A stretch of 64,000 nucleotides of DNA from assembly GCF_014644455.1 (NCBI RefSeq), contig NZ_BMKS01000004.1, positions 186,001-250,000 of the forward strand, written 5' to 3'. Below the pieces are notes generated by a model, which saw nothing but the letters and a program-made list of their open reading frames with translations, ran no database searches and was not told where the DNA came from. Source of the stretch: Caldovatus sediminis. Lineage in GTDB: Bacteria; Pseudomonadota; Alphaproteobacteria; Acetobacterales; Acetobacteraceae. Below are positions 8,527 through 18,910 of the stretch, one piece after another; position 1 is the first letter of the stretch; the number at the start of each line of letters is the position of its first letter. A program made the position numbers and the translations under genes.

Positions 8527-10060
8527 AGGCGGTGACCACGGGCGCAACGCCGGCCGCGATCAGGAAGAGGAGCAGCGCCCCGCCGAGCGCGGCATAGAGG
8601 GCGCAGGCGGGCAGCGTGCGGCGCATCACCTCGCCCTCCCGCCCGGCGAGACCGACGGTCGCGCCGCCGGCGACGATGTTGTGGGGGCAGACGATGTTGC
8701 CGACCGCCGCGCCGAAGCCCTGCGCCGCGACCATCCACAGCGCCGGCAGGCCGAGCGCGGCGGCGGTCGCGAGCTGGAAGTCGGTCAGCAGGATGTTCGA
8801 GGCGGTGGCGGAGCCGGTCACGAAGGTGCCGAGCACCCCCGCCGTCGGCGCGAACAGCGGCCAGGCCGTGCCGGCGAGAGCCGCCGCGGCCTCGGCCAGG
8901 GATTCGATCAGGCCGGCATGGACCATCAGCCGCGCGAGGGCGAGCATCGCGAGCAGAGCGAGCACCACCGGCGGCAACCGCGCCGCCGCGCGCGCCGCTG
9001 CCGCGCGGAACGCGGCCGCATCGTCGCCGCGCGCAAGGCCGCCGACCAGCAGGCCGAGCAGCAGCATGGTCCCGGGGTGGTAGAGCGGCTGCACGCTCCC
9101 CTGGAACTCGCCGAACAGCGTCCAGCGCCAATTGATCCCGGCAAGCCCCTCACGCAGCGGCGGGACGAGCCGGGTGGCGAGGATCAGCCCGAGCAGCACC
9201 AGGTAGGGCAGCGACGCGCGGAGCAGCGCACGGGCCGCGGCCGGGCGCTTCCCGCCCGCGCTGCCGCCGCGCCACCGTACGGCGAGAGCGAAGGCGGCGC
9301 CGCCGAGCAGCGCGCCGCCGAGCGTCGGCAGCTCCGGCCCCACCCAGACCGCGATCGCCGCCGAGGGCAGCAGGAAGAACGCTGCGGCGAGGAGACCCCA
9401 GCCGGGCCCCGCGCGGCCTTCGCCCGCGATGCGCCGGACGAGGAGCGCCATGGTCCAGCCGAGCGCCGCGTGCAGCAGCGCGGTCGCACCCGCGATCGCC
9501 CCCGGATCGAGCCCGCTCGCCGCGGCCTGGGGCACCACCGGCGTTCCGATCGCGCCGAAGGACACGCCCACGGCGTGGCCGACGAGCGCCAGCGCCACCG
9601 CCCGCGCCGGGTCGAAGCCGAGCCCGACCAGGATCGGCGCCGTCAGCGCCACCGGCGCGCCGAACCCGGCCGCGCCCTCCGAGAACAGCGCGAAGAACCA
9701 GGCGACGAGCAGTGCCGCGAGGCGCGGATCGTCCGACAGCCGCACCAGCGCCCGCCGCAGCGTCTCGGTCGCCCCGGTGGCGAGCTGGAGCTCGTGCAGC
9801 ACGAGCGCTGGAACGACGATCCAGAGGATGGTGAGCGCGGCGAAGCCCGCCTCCGCGGCCACGCCGGCGAGCGCGATGCCGATCCCGCCCGCCGCCTCCG
9901 GCCCGCGCCAGCCGAAGACGAGGAGGGCCACCGGCAGCGCCGCCGCGAGGCCGGCCAGCCCGGCCGGCGCCGCCGCCCAGCGCAGGCCGACCATCAGCGC
10001 CAGGATCAGCCCGACGGGCAGCAGCGCCGCGAGCGCCGCCGCGCCGTTCCCCGCGCCCAT
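8525..10060 (-). CDS. L-lactate permease family transporter (LctP/LldP)
   Basis: A 511-residue polytopic membrane protein with about 12-14 hydrophobic segments. It carries LctP-family stretches such as FSEGAAGFGAPVALTAPILV, FGAIGTPVVPQ and GTFVTGSATASNILL, and a late GFGAAVGNIVCPHNIVAG. The family imports lactate or glycolate with protons at the inner membrane. Its ATG lies 2 bp after the stop of a D-lactate dehydrogenase gene, so uptake and oxidoreduction of lactate are probably co-expressed. The stop codon TAG is partly formed by the dispersed repeat copy A. Confidence 0.88.
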   Translation of the reverse strand: MGAGNGAAALAALLPVGLILALMVGLRWAAAPAGLAGLAAALPVALLVFGWRGPEAAGGIGIALAGVAAEAGFAALTILWIVVPALVLHELQLATGATETLRRALVRLSDDPRLAALLVAWFFALFSEGAAGFGAPVALTAPILVGLGFDPARAVALALVGHAVGVSFGAIGTPVVPQAAASGLDPGAIAGATALLHAALGWTMALLVRRIAGEGRAGPGWGLLAAAFFLLPSAAIAVWVGPELPTLGGALLGGAAFALAVRWRGGSAGGKRPAAARALLRASLPYLVLLGLILATRLVPPLREGLAGINWRWTLFGEFQGSVQPLYHPGTMLLLGLLVGGLARGDDAAAFRAAAARAAARLPPVVLALLAMLALARLMVHAGLIESLAEAAAALAGTAWPLFAPTAGVLGTFVTGSATASNILLTDFQLATAAALGLPALWMVAAQGFGAAVGNIVCPHNIVAGGATVGLAGREGEVMRRTLPACALYAALGGALLLFLIAAGVAPVVTA

Positions 10061-10062
10061 GC

Positions 10063-11073
10063 TCAGGCGAGCTTCTCGGTCGAGACCTCGTGCACCGCGC
10101 GGCCCGTCTCCTCGAAGGCGGTGATGTTGGCGATCGTGGTCTCGGCGATCGCGGTCAGCGCCTCCTCGGTGAAGAAGGCCTGGTGGGCGGTGATCAGCAC
10201 GTTGGGGAAGGTGAGCAGGCGGGCGAAGACATCGTCCTGGATCACCTGTTCGGAGAGGTCCTCGAAGAACAGGTCCCCCTCCTCCTCGTACACGTCGAGG
10301 CCGAGCAGGCCGATCGCGCCCGACTTGAGGCCGTCGATGACCGCCCGGGTGTCCACGATGGCGCCGCGGCTGGTGTTGATCAGCATCACGCCGCGCTTCA
10401 TCCGCGCCACCGCGCCGGCGTCGATCAGGTGGCGCGTCTGCGGCGTCAGCGGGCAGTGCAGCGTGACGATGTCGGCGGCGGCGAGCAGCTCCGAAACCGT
10501 CGTGTAGGAGACGCCGAGCGCCTCGAGGGCGGGATCCGGGCGGGGGTCGTGGGCGAGCACGCGGCAGCCGAGGCAGACCATGATCCGCGCCACCGCGGCG
10601 CCGATCCGCCCGGTGCCGACGACGCCGACCGTGCGCCCCTTCAGGTCGAAGCCGAGCAGCCCGTCGAGCGCGAAGTTGCCCTCCCGCACCCGCGCGTAGG
10701 CGCGATGGATGCGGCGGTTGAGCGAGAGGATCATCGCCAGCGTGTGCTCGGCCACCGCCTCCGGCGAGTAGGCCGGCACCCTCGCGACCGTGATGCCGAG
10801 GCGCCGCGCCGCCGCGAGGTCCACGTTGTTGAAGCCGGCCGAGCGCAGGGCGAGCAGCCGCACCCCCGCGCGCGCGAACTCCTCGAGCGACGCGGCGTCG
10901 GCCAGGTCGTTGACGAAGGCGCAGACCGCGCCGGCGCCGCGCGCCAGCACCGCCGTCTCCGGCGAGAGCCGCGCCTCCAGGTAGGCGAGGCGGTGCCGCC
11001 CGCCCGCCGCTGCGTTGGCCGCGTCGAGGAACTGCCGATCATAGGGTTTGGCGCTGAAGACCGCGACCTGCAT
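10063..11073 (-). CDS. D-2-hydroxyacid dehydrogenase (fermentative D-lactate dehydrogenase type)
   Basis: A 336-residue NAD-dependent D-2-hydroxyacid dehydrogenase resembling LdhA. It shows the Rossmann motif [10 protein letters not shown], the substrate Arg region [11 protein letters not shown], the catalytic Arg in [11 protein letters not shown], the Glu in [14 protein letters not shown] and the His in [10 protein letters not shown]. It should interconvert pyruvate and D-lactate. A GGGAGGA site precedes the ATG at 11073. It lies between a P-type ATPase gene (26-bp gap) and a lactate permease (2-bp gap), all leftward, suggesting one operon. Other 2-keto acids are possible substrates. Confidence 0.88.
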   Translation of the reverse strand: MQVAVFSAKPYDRQFLDAANAAAGGRHRLAYLEARLSPETAVLARGAGAVCAFVNDLADAASLEEFARAGVRLLALRSAGFNNVDLAAARRLGITVARVPAYSPEAVAEHTLAMILSLNRRIHRAYARVREGNFALDGLLGFDLKGRTVGVVGTGRIGAAVARIMVCLGCRVLAHDPRPDPALEALGVSYTTVSELLAAADIVTLHCPLTPQTRHLIDAGAVARMKRGVMLINTSRGAIVDTRAVIDGLKSGAIGLLGLDVYEEEGDLFFEDLSEQVIQDDVFARLLTFPNVLITAHQAFFTEEALTAIAETTIANITAFEETGRAVHEVSTEKLA

Positions 11074-11099
11074 GCGAGGTCCTCCCGATCCGTGCCGGC

Positions 11100-13874
11100 T
11101 CAGCGGAGGCGGCCGGCGATGCGCCTGCGGATCTGCTTCTCCGCCTCCAGGACCGCCATCAGCGCGAGGCCGGCGCCGATGATCGGCAGGCCGTCCGCGA
11201 TCGGATCGAGCGGGCGGGTGGCGAACAGCACCTGCATGGGCGGCGCGTAGGTGAAGGTGAGCTGGAACAGCGTGACCATCCCCACCCCGGCCAGCACCGC
11301 CGGCGTCCCGAGCGCGCCGCGCCAGGTGAAGGAGGTCGTCCGCTGGTAGCGGACGCTGAACAGGTAGGCGATCTCCAGCACCACGATGGTGTTGACCACG
11401 GCGGTGCGGGCTTCCTCCAGCGTCATGCCGCGCTGCAGCGCCCACTCGAACATGCCGAAGACGCCGGCCAGGAACAGCACCGACACCAGCACGATCCGCC
11501 AGACGAGGAAGCCCGAGAGGAGCGGCTCGCCCGCCGGCCGCGGAGGCCGCCGCATGGCGTCGGGCTCGGTCGGCTCGAAGGCGAGCGTCAGGGCGAGCGC
11601 GACCGAACTCACCATGTTCACCCACAGGATCTGCAGCGGCGTGACCGGCAGCTCGGCCCCGAGGAGGATGGCGGCGACGATGCTGAGCGACTCGCCGCCA
11701 TTGATCGGCAGCAGGAACACGACGGCCTTGGTGAGGTTGTCGTGGACCGTGCGCCCTTCGCGCACCGCCGCGGCGATCGAGGCGAAGTTGTCGTCGGCGA
11801 GGACGATCTCGGCCGCCTCCTTTGCCGCCTCGGTGCCCTTGCGGCCCATCGCCACGCCGACATCGGCCCGCTTGAGCGCCGGGGCGTCGTTCACCCCGTC
11901 GCCGGTCATCGCGACGACGGCGCCCTCGGCCTGCAGCGCCTCGACCAGCCGCAGCTTGTGCTCGGGGCTGGTGCGGGCGAACACGTCGGCCTCTCGCGCC
12001 CGCGCGCGCAGCGCCGCCTCGTCCATCGCCTCGAGGTCCTGGCCGGTGACGACCTCCCCCGCCCCCCGCAGCCCGACCTGGCGCGCGATGGCGGCCGCGG
12101 TCGCGGCGTGGTCGCCGGTGATCATCTTCACCCGGATGCCGGCCTCCTGGCACTCGGCCACGGCGGCGATCGCCTCCTCGCGCGGCGGGTCGATCAGGCC
12201 CAGCAGGCCGAGCAGCGTCAGCCCTCCCGCCTCAACCTGCTCGGGCGCGAGGTGGTGCGTGTCGGGCGGCGTGCGGCAGGTGGCGACGGCGATCACCCGC
12301 TGTCCCTGCGCCGCCAGCGCGTCCACCCGCTGCCGCCAGAGGTCGCGGTCGAGCGGCGCGTCCTCCGCCTCCGGCTCGGCGACGCGCCGCTCGCGGTCGC
12401 ACATCGCGAGCAGCCGCTCCGGCGCGCCCTTCACCACGGCGAAGGTGTCGCCGCAATCCTCGTCGCGGTGCAGCGTGGCCATGTAGCGGTGGCGGGAGTC
12501 GAAGGGGATCTCGTCGCGGCGCGCGAAGCGGCGGCGCACCGCGTCCGGCGGCTGGCCCGCGCGGGCGGCGAAGGCGAGGAGGGCGCCCTCCATCGGGTCG
12601 CCGTCCACCATCCAGCCGGCCTCCGCATCCTCGCGCAACGCCGCGTCGTTGCACAGCGCCGCGGCGCGCGCGAGCTCGGCAAGCACGGCCTCGGCCCCGG
12701 GTTCGGCGTTGCCCTCCGCGGCGACCTCGCCGGCGGGCGCGTAGCCGGAGCCGGCGACCCTGAAGGTCCCGACCGCGGTCAGCGCCGTGGCCACCGACAT
12801 CTCGCCGCGCGTCAGCGTGCCGGTCTTGTCGGAACAGATGACCGAGACGGATCCCAGGGTCTCGACCGCAGGCAGGCGGCGCACGATGGCGTTGCGCGCC
12901 GCCATGCGGCGCACGCCGATCGCCAGCGTGATGGTCAGCACCGCCGGCAGCCCCTCGGGAATCGCCGCGACGGCGATCGCGACCACCGCCATGAACGCCT
13001 CCTCGGCGTCGTAGGCGCGGCCGATCCAGGCGAAGACGAAGACCAGGGCGGCAAGGCCGAGGATGATGACGGTGAGCCGCCGCGCGAACTCGTCCATCTG
13101 GCGCAGCAGCGGCGTCGTGAGCTGCTCGACCTCGCTGATCATGGTGCTGATCCGGCCGAGCTCGGTCCGCGCGCCGGTCGCAACGACGACCCCCGTGCCC
13201 TGTCCGGCCGCGACCAGCGTGCCGGAGTAGGCCATGGAGCCGCGGTCGCCGAGCGGCGCATCCGGCGCGACGGGCGCCGGGGACTTCTCGACCGGCACGG
13301 ACTCTCCGGTCAGCGCGGCCTCCTCGATGCGCAGCCCCCGCGCGCGCACCAGGCGCAGGTCGGCCGGCACCTTGTCCCCGGCCTCGAGCAGCACGATGTC
13401 GCCGGGGACGAGCTCCGCGGCGTCTATCGTCAGGCGCCGACCGTTGCGCAGGACCGAGGCGTGCGGCGTCAGCATGTCGCGGATCGCGCGGAGCGCTTCC
13501 TCGGCGCGGCCCTCCTGGATGAAGCCGATCACCGCGTTCACGACCACGACACCAAGGATGACCGCCGTGTCCAGCGGATGGCCGAGCAGCGCGGTCACCG
13601 CCGCCGCCGCCAGCAGGACGTAGATCAGCAGGTTGTCGAACTGCGCGAGGAAGCGGCGCAGCGGGCCGCGGGGCTTCGCGCTCGGCAGCCGGTTCGGACC
13701 GTGCTCGGCGAGGCGCCGCGCCGCCTCCGCGGCGTCGAGCCCGGCCGGGTCCGCGCCGAGGCGTCGCAGCGCCTCCTCGGCGGGCAGCGCGTGCCAGGGG
13801 GGCGTCCCCACGTCCTGCGCGGGTCCATCCCGCGTCGCAACCGGCGCCTCGCCCTGCGCTGCGTCGTCCTGCAC
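11100..13874 (-). CDS. P-type cation-transporting ATPase (calcium/proton-pump type)
   Basis: A 924-residue P2/P3-type ATPase with an N-terminal cation-ATPase domain ([20 protein letters not shown]), the actuator TGES loop, the PEGLP segment in TM4, the phosphorylated Asp349 in DKTGTLT, the KGAPE nucleotide-binding motif and the [17 protein letters not shown] hinge. Six C-terminal membrane segments follow. A GTG at 13874 is taken as start because GGGAGGGGG lies just upstream and the N-domain begins about 30 residues later. The transported ion cannot be fixed; the PEGLP core fits Ca2+, Mn2+ or H+ pumps. It leads an apparent operon with lactate dehydrogenase and lactate permease, an unusual combination. 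Confidence 0.9.
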   Translation of the reverse strand: MQDDAAQGEAPVATRDGPAQDVGTPPWHALPAEEALRRLGADPAGLDAAEAARRLAEHGPNRLPSAKPRGPLRRFLAQFDNLLIYVLLAAAAVTALLGHPLDTAVILGVVVVNAVIGFIQEGRAEEALRAIRDMLTPHASVLRNGRRLTIDAAELVPGDIVLLEAGDKVPADLRLVRARGLRIEEAALTGESVPVEKSPAPVAPDAPLGDRGSMAYSGTLVAAGQGTGVVVATGARTELGRISTMISEVEQLTTPLLRQMDEFARRLTVIILGLAALVFVFAWIGRAYDAEEAFMAVVAIAVAAIPEGLPAVLTITLAIGVRRMAARNAIVRRLPAVETLGSVSVICSDKTGTLTRGEMSVATALTAVGTFRVAGSGYAPAGEVAAEGNAEPGAEAVLAELARAAALCNDAALREDAEAGWMVDGDPMEGALLAFAARAGQPPDAVRRRFARRDEIPFDSRHRYMATLHRDEDCGDTFAVVKGAPERLLAMCDRERRVAEPEAEDAPLDRDLWRQRVDALAAQGQRVIAVATCRTPPDTHHLAPEQVEAGGLTLLGLLGLIDPPREEAIAAVAECQEAGIRVKMITGDHAATAAAIARQVGLRGAGEVVTGQDLEAMDEAALRARAREADVFARTSPEHKLRLVEALQAEGAVVAMTGDGVNDAPALKRADVGVAMGRKGTEAAKEAAEIVLADDNFASIAAAVREGRTVHDNLTKAVVFLLPINGGESLSIVAAILLGAELPVTPLQILWVNMVSSVALALTLAFEPTEPDAMRRPPRPAGEPLLSGFLVWRIVLVSVLFLAGVFGMFEWALQRGMTLEEARTAVVNTIVVLEIAYLFSVRYQRTTSFTWRGALGTPAVLAGVGMVTLFQLTFTYAPPMQVLFATRPLDPIADGLPIIGAGLALMAVLEAEKQIRRRIAGRLR

Positions 13875-14222
13875 CTGACCCCCTCCCGTGCGATCGGACC
13901 CGAGGGCTCCGCCTGCGACGGGGCGGCGGCTCCGGTCCGGTCCGGCTGCGGGGGCAACGCACGCGGCTCCGCTCCGTTGGCAGGCGCCGCCGCGAAGAGG
14001 GCGGACGCCGCGCCGTCGCGCGCCAGCAGGCGGCGCCCCCGGCGGCGCCGTCGTCGCCGTCCTGCTATCATGTTTCCCGCTCGGCCGCATCCGCTCCCCC
14101 GGCGCCGCCGGGAGCGGCCGGTCGCCGCGCGCCGCGGCCATGGGGAGAGCCACGGCCCTCCGCCGGGCCGACACCCAGATGCCGGCTGGGGCCGCCGCCG
14201 GACGCAGGCCGGAGAATCACGC
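13875..14222. other. Divergent intergenic region between ATPase and phosphoglucomutase genes
   Basis: A 348-bp GC-rich stretch with no coding sequence I can support. It must hold promoters for the leftward ATPase operon and the rightward pgmB-like gene. A TGCTATCAT (extended -10 type) lies at 14063-14071 facing the rightward gene, about 150 bp before its start, but no good -35 hexamer is seen. Confidence 0.45.
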
Positions 14223-14990
14223 ATGGGTGAACACGCCACGATCCGGGTCAGGCTGTCCCGCCGCGACTGGGACGCGGTCCTGTTCGACCTCGACGGGGTG
14301 CTCGCCGACACGGCGCGGGTCCACGCCGCCGCCTGGAAGGCGCTGTTCGACGAGGTGCTGCGCCGCCGCGCGGCGGAGATGGGGGAGCCGTTCCGGCCCT
14401 TCGACCTGCGGGCCGACTACCTGGCGTTCGTGGACGGCAAGCGGCGCGAGGACGGGGTACGGGCCTTCCTCGCCTCGCGCGGCATCGTGCTGCCCGAGGG
14501 TTCGGAGGCCGATCCGGAGGAGGCGCTGACCGTCGCCGCCCTGGCGCGGCGCAAGCAGGGCCTGTTCACGGCGGCGTTGGAACGCGAAGGGGTGGAGCCG
14601 GCTCCCGGCGCCGTGGCGCTGATGCGGGCGCTGCGGCGGCTCGGCATGCCGCTCGCCGTGGTCTCCGCCAGCCGGAACTGCGCGGCCGTGCTCGCCGCGG
14701 CCGGACTCGACGGGCTCGTGGACCTGCGCGTGGACGGGCAGATGGCGGCGGCGCTCGGCCTCGCCGGCAAGCCCGCCCCCGACACCTTCCTCGAGGCGGC
14801 GCGGCGCCTCGGCGTGCCACCGGCCCGCGCGGTGGTGTTCGAGGACGCGCTTGCCGGCGTGGAGGCGGGCAGGCGGGGCGGCTTCGGCCTCGTGGTCGGC
14901 GTGGATCGGGGCGGCCAGGCGGAGGCGCTGCGCCGGCGGGGCGCCGACGTCGTCGTGCGCGACCTGACGGAGGTCGCGGCCGAGGCGTGA
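14223..14990 (+). CDS. pgmB: Beta-phosphoglucomutase, HAD superfamily
   Basis: A 255-residue HAD-fold mutase. The nucleophile motif is FDLDGVLADTARVHAAAW with the nucleophile and acid Asp pair; the helical cap carries the DYLAFVDGKRREDGV segment typical of beta-PGMs linked to GH65 enzymes; VSASRN and GKPAPDTF supply motifs II and III, and VFEDALAGVEAG motif IV. It converts beta-glucose-1-phosphate to glucose-6-phosphate. It faces a GH65 phosphorylase with only 6 bp between the two stops. This matches the usual functional pairing: the phosphorylase releases beta-Glc-1-P and this enzyme feeds it to glycolysis. Confidence 0.88.
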   Translation: MGEHATIRVRLSRRDWDAVLFDLDGVLADTARVHAAAWKALFDEVLRRRAAEMGEPFRPFDLRADYLAFVDGKRREDGVRAFLASRGIVLPEGSEADPEEALTVAALARRKQGLFTAALEREGVEPAPGAVALMRALRRLGMPLAVVSASRNCAAVLAAAGLDGLVDLRVDGQMAAALGLAGKPAPDTFLEAARRLGVPPARAVVFEDALAGVEAGRRGGFGLVVGVDRGGQAEALRRRGADVVVRDLTEVAAEA

Positions 14991-14996
14991 GCCGTC

Positions 14997-17420
14997 TCAG
15001 CCGCGCCGCGGGGCCGGCGGCTCCTGCTGCGGGAATTCTGGCACCGGCTCCGGCGGCGGCGGCGGGGTCGGGCGGGTGGCGACGGGCGCCGCGGCGCTCA
15101 GCGTCACGGCCTCGCCGCAATGAAAGACGGTGAGCTCGTCGCCCGCCTCCAGGCGATAGGTGGTCACGTCGTGGCGCACCTCCACGCGCAGCCGGCACCC
15201 GCGGATGGTCAGCGGGAAGCGCAGCGCGCGCCACTCGGACGGCAGGCGCGGAGAGAAGGAGATGCGCCCCTCGCCGTCGCGCAGGCCGGCGAAGCCGTAG
15301 GTCAGCGCCATCCAGGTGCCGCCGATCGAGGCGATATGAGCCCCGTGCCGCATGTTGCCCCCGACGTCGGAGAGGTCCATCTCGGCGGCGAAGCGGAAGT
15401 ACTCCATCGCCTTCGTGGCGTAGCCGATCTCGGCCGCGACGATCGCCTGGATGCAGACCGAGAGCGAGCTGTCGTGCGTGGTGATCGGGTCGTAGTAGTC
15501 GAAGTTGCGTTTCTTCTCCTCCGGCGTGAACTGGCCGTTGAGGAGGAACATCGCCAGCACCGTGTCCGCCTGCTTGATCACCTGCGCGCGGTAGAGGTTG
15601 AGAGGGTGGTAGTGGAGCATGAGCGGGTAGTGATCCGCCGGCGTGTTCGCGAAGTCCCAGCGCTCCTTGTACAGGAACTCGTCGTCCTGCGGATGGATGC
15701 GCAGGAGCTCGTCCCAGGGCAGGTACATGCGCTCCGCCGCCTCGCGCCACTCGACCGGCTCGCTGTCCTTGAGGCCGGTGCGGCGCACCAGCTCGGCGAA
15801 GGCGTCGGGATGGTCCCGCCGCATCGCCTCCGCGGTGTCGGCGGCGTAGCGCAGGTTCTCGCGCGCCATCAGGTTGGTGAAGAGGTTGTTGTTCACCACC
15901 GTGTTGTACTCGTCGGGCCCGGTCACGGCGTTGATGCAGAACCGCCCGCCGCGTCGCGGCGAGAAGAAGCCGAGGTCGTGCCAGAGCCGCGCGGTCTCGA
16001 CCAGGATCTCGGCGCCGTAGTCGAGCAGGAACTCCTCGTCGCCGGCCACCTCGACGTACTTGCGCAGCGCGTAGGCGATGTCGGCGTTGATGTGGTACTG
16101 CGCCGTGCCCGCCGCGTAGTAGGCGGACGCCTCGCGCCCGTCGATCGTGCGCCAGGGGAAGGTGGCGCCGCGGTGGTTGAGCTCGCGCGCGCGCTCGCGC
16201 GCCTTGTCGAGCATGCCGTGGCGGAACATCAGCAGGCTGCGCGCCATCCGGGGGTTGGTGTAGATCAGGAACGGCAGGACGTAGATCTCGGTGTCCCAGA
16301 AGTAGTGGCCCTCGTAGGTGCGGCCCGTCAGGCCGCGGGCGCCGATGCCGTGGCCCTCCGCGCGCTCCGAGGCCTGCAGGAGCTGGAACAGGTTCCAGCG
16401 GACCACCTGCTGGCGGTGCGGGTCGGCATCCTCCAGCTCGACGTCGGCGCGCTCCCAGAAGCGCGCGACGTGCATCCGCTGCCGTTCCAGCACGCCGTCG
16501 AAGCCCCGCTCCAGGGCGCGGTCGAGGGTGAGGGCGGCGCGCGCGCGCACCTCCTCGGGCGCGACGCCGCCGCCGTCGTAGTAGTAGGCGAGGGCCTTCC
16601 ACAGTCGGATCGGCCGGCCGGGCGCGACCTCGCCGCGGAACCGCACCACGGCGCAGTCCTCCTTGCACTCGAGCCGGGCGGCGAGGCGCTCCGGATCCTC
16701 GACCGCGTGGTCCATCGCGCAGGCGAGGACCAGGCCCGAGCCCTCGGTCCTGAAGCCGAGGATGGCGCGCAGGCCCGTCGCCTCCTGGCCCGTCGGGCAC
16801 AGCACGCGCCTGCCGGCGAAGGGCTCGGCGAGGCGCGGATCCTCGGGGTCGGCGGGCAGGGGCGGGCGGAGCACCAGCTCCGAGCAGAGGGTGATCTCCG
16901 CCGCGCCGTCCTCGACCGACAGCTCCCAGCCGATGGCGGCGAGGTGGCGGTCGTCGAACGAGACCAGCCGCCGCGTGCGCAGCGTCAGGCACTGGCCCGC
17001 CGGGGCGCGCCAGGCCACGTGCCGCTCGAGCACGCCCGAGCGCATGTCCAGGCGGCGACGGAAGGAGCGCACCTCGGCGCGGTCGAGCTGGAAGGGTTCG
17101 CCCTCCACGTAGAGCCGCATCGGCGTCCCGTCGGGGAGGCCGAGCATGCTCTGCCCGACGCGGGGGAAGCCGTAGGCGCGCTCGCCGTAGGTGATCGGAC
17201 GCAGCTCGTGGAAGCCGTTGAGGTAGACGCCGGGCTCCTCCACCGGCGCGCCCTCGTCGAGCATGCCGCGGATGCCGAGCCGGCCGTTGGAGAGCGCGAA
17301 CATGGTCTCCGCCTGGCCGACGAACTCGCCCGCGAGTTCCGGGCCGAACCGCGTCGCCTCCAGCGCCCAGGGGTCGGGCGGGAAGATGTGGGGCGGCGGA
17401 ATCCGGCGCGCGCGCAGCAT
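14997..17420 (-). CDS. Glycoside hydrolase family 65 disaccharide phosphorylase
   Basis: An 807-residue cytoplasmic GH65 protein: N-terminal super-beta-sandwich, linker, (alpha/alpha)6 barrel from about residue 310, and a small C-terminal beta domain ending in a Pro-rich tail. The barrel shows YEGHYFWDTEIYVLPF and the catalytic acid Glu504 in VTGPDEYNTVVNNN, plus the phosphate-binding KQADTV region. GH65 enzymes phosphorolyse trehalose, maltose, kojibiose or nigerose to beta-glucose-1-phosphate; sequence alone does not tell which. The convergent beta-phosphoglucomutase gene supports a phosphorylase rather than a hydrolase. It has its own promoter region in 17421-17553. Confidence 0.9.
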   Translation of the reverse strand: MLRARRIPPPHIFPPDPWALEATRFGPELAGEFVGQAETMFALSNGRLGIRGMLDEGAPVEEPGVYLNGFHELRPITYGERAYGFPRVGQSMLGLPDGTPMRLYVEGEPFQLDRAEVRSFRRRLDMRSGVLERHVAWRAPAGQCLTLRTRRLVSFDDRHLAAIGWELSVEDGAAEITLCSELVLRPPLPADPEDPRLAEPFAGRRVLCPTGQEATGLRAILGFRTEGSGLVLACAMDHAVEDPERLAARLECKEDCAVVRFRGEVAPGRPIRLWKALAYYYDGGGVAPEEVRARAALTLDRALERGFDGVLERQRMHVARFWERADVELEDADPHRQQVVRWNLFQLLQASERAEGHGIGARGLTGRTYEGHYFWDTEIYVLPFLIYTNPRMARSLLMFRHGMLDKARERARELNHRGATFPWRTIDGREASAYYAAGTAQYHINADIAYALRKYVEVAGDEEFLLDYGAEILVETARLWHDLGFFSPRRGGRFCINAVTGPDEYNTVVNNNLFTNLMARENLRYAADTAEAMRRDHPDAFAELVRRTGLKDSEPVEWREAAERMYLPWDELLRIHPQDDEFLYKERWDFANTPADHYPLMLHYHPLNLYRAQVIKQADTVLAMFLLNGQFTPEEKKRNFDYYDPITTHDSSLSVCIQAIVAAEIGYATKAMEYFRFAAEMDLSDVGGNMRHGAHIASIGGTWMALTYGFAGLRDGEGRISFSPRLPSEWRALRFPLTIRGCRLRVEVRHDVTTYRLEAGDELTVFHCGEAVTLSAAAPVATRPTPPPPPEPVPEFPQQEPPAPRRG

Positions 17421-17553
17421 GGTCCCTCTCCCTCTCTTGCCGGCGTCGGCGTCCGGATCCTACGCGGATCGGGCCGTACCGGCGACCGCGCGGGCCCCCT
17501 GTGCCGGGCCGCGGCGGCGGGAAGCGGCGCGGCCGGGGCCGCGCCGCGTCCCC

Positions 17554-18078
17554 TCAGCCCGCGTCCCGCCGCGCCTGCGCCGCCTTCACGAACTGCGAGA
17601 CGCGACCGATCTCGCGCGGGTCTACGCGCACCGTGTCGCCGGGGTTCGGCGTGGCGCGCATGCCGCCATGCGCGGTGGCGCCCGCGTCGGGATGATGGCG
17701 CATGCGGCTGGCGCGCTTCATCTCCAGGGCGCGCCGCGCGATCTCCGCCTGGCTCGGTGGCCTCGCCTCGGCCTGCTCGAAGCGGCGCAGCTCGCGGCGC
17801 ACCCGCTTGAGCCCCTGCACGAAGATCTGCTTCTTCCTGGTGGTGCCCGTGTTGTCGCGCGCCGGCGCGGCGCCGCGCGGCGCCGACTTGCCGCGCATCT
17901 CGCGGCGCTGCTGGCGCGCGATGTCGCGCGCCTTGTCGCGGAACTCCCGCAGCCGCCGCTCCGCGGCGACGAGCTCGTCGCGCGAGAGTCCGCAGATCCG
18001 GGGGTAGTGGGTCGGCTCCACGGCTTCGAATTCGGCGGCCGTCAGGAGCCTGCGCTCCTCCTTCAAGGTGATCGCCAT
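17554..18078 (-). CDS. Conserved hypothetical basic protein
   Basis: Encodes 174 residues, highly charged and Arg-rich (pI clearly basic), without hydrophobic segments. It starts MAITLKEERRLLTAAEFEAV and contains EPTHYPRICGLSRDEL, then a long predicted helix rich in Arg and Glu. It resembles small uncharacterised proteins of alphaproteobacteria, but I cannot name a family. Base composition and codon use fit the neighbours, so it looks native. It stands alone between GH65 and a decayed region; a nucleic-acid-associated role is only a guess from the charge. Confidence 0.55.
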   Translation of the reverse strand: MAITLKEERRLLTAAEFEAVEPTHYPRICGLSRDELVAAERRLREFRDKARDIARQQRREMRGKSAPRGAAPARDNTGTTRKKQIFVQGLKRVRRELRRFEQAEARPPSQAEIARRALEMKRASRMRHHPDAGATAHGGMRATPNPGDTVRVDPREIGRVSQFVKAAQARRDAG

Positions 18079-18384
18079 CGCCTTGCCTCTCTGCTTGCGG
18101 GATGGGGTGCCCTGGTCAAGCGCCGGCCGCTCCGCGCCGGTTCCGGATGCGACGGGCCGGGGCACCCTCGGCGGGGCGGAGGCTACCACATCCGGTCGGC
18201 CGCACGCCGCGCGGCGTCGTCCGCCCGGCGCGCGGCCGCGAAGGGATGAGCCCATGCCGGGCGGCAGCGGACGCCGCCGGCCCGTCGCCGCGGCATGACC
18301 GGCCGCGCCACGTCATGGCGGATCAAGCCATCGGATTCCCGCGCGACCGGCCGGCGCCGCGCCAGCTCGCCGGCCGTCCGCGCG

Positions 18385-18760
18385 CGGCTCATCTGCGCCA
18401 GGACGGCAGGCCCATCGCGGTGGAGGGCGACCTGCGCGGTCCGGTGAACCAGGGCACGCTCTGCCCGAGGGTCGCGGCGACCATGCCGCAGCGGGCCTCG
18501 CCAAGCCGGACTGCGACCCGGTGATGGGGGCCGGCGGGCGGAGAACCGCGCCGTCGCCGTCGGCCTCGTCATGCGGGCGAAGCGCGGGGCGGCGGCGATC
18601 CACGCCGCCCCGCGCTTCGCCCGCACCAGCGCCATGGCGGACATCTGCGCGCCGGTCCGCGCGGGCCCGGGCATCGCCTGCCGCGGCGGGACCGTCCGCC
18701 ACGTGCCGGGGAACGACCTCCGGTTCCGCGAGTTCGCGCTGCCCCACCCGACATCTCGAC
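18385..18760 (+). pseudogene. Remnant of a formate dehydrogenase major (molybdopterin) subunit
   Basis: Two disjoint pieces of an FdhG/FdnG-type alpha subunit lie here in different frames. The first (about 18385-18524) reads LRQDGRPIAVEGD, then PVNQGTLCPRVAATM, like the end of the Fe4S4 domain (usual form ...INRGTLCPKGAAT). The second (about 18540-18760) reads HAAPRFARTSAMADICAPVR followed by AGPGIACRGGTVRHV and DLRFREFAL, matching the highly conserved HVDPRFTRTSAMAD...IRAGSDIAFLGG region. About a hundred residues or more between them and all of the C-terminus are missing, so this is a dead fragment. No beta or gamma subunit is nearby. Confidence 0.75.
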
Positions 18761-18910
18761 CAGCGGCCGACCGGAGGCGGGCGGGCAGCGCGCCGGCATG
18801 CTCCCGCCGCGCCTTGGCGCCGACAGGCGGCGACGGCGCTCGCCCGCGATGCCCGGCACGTCCGACCGGCCCCGCAGGCCGGCTCCGATTCGCCCGGCGG
18901 CCGGGGCGGT

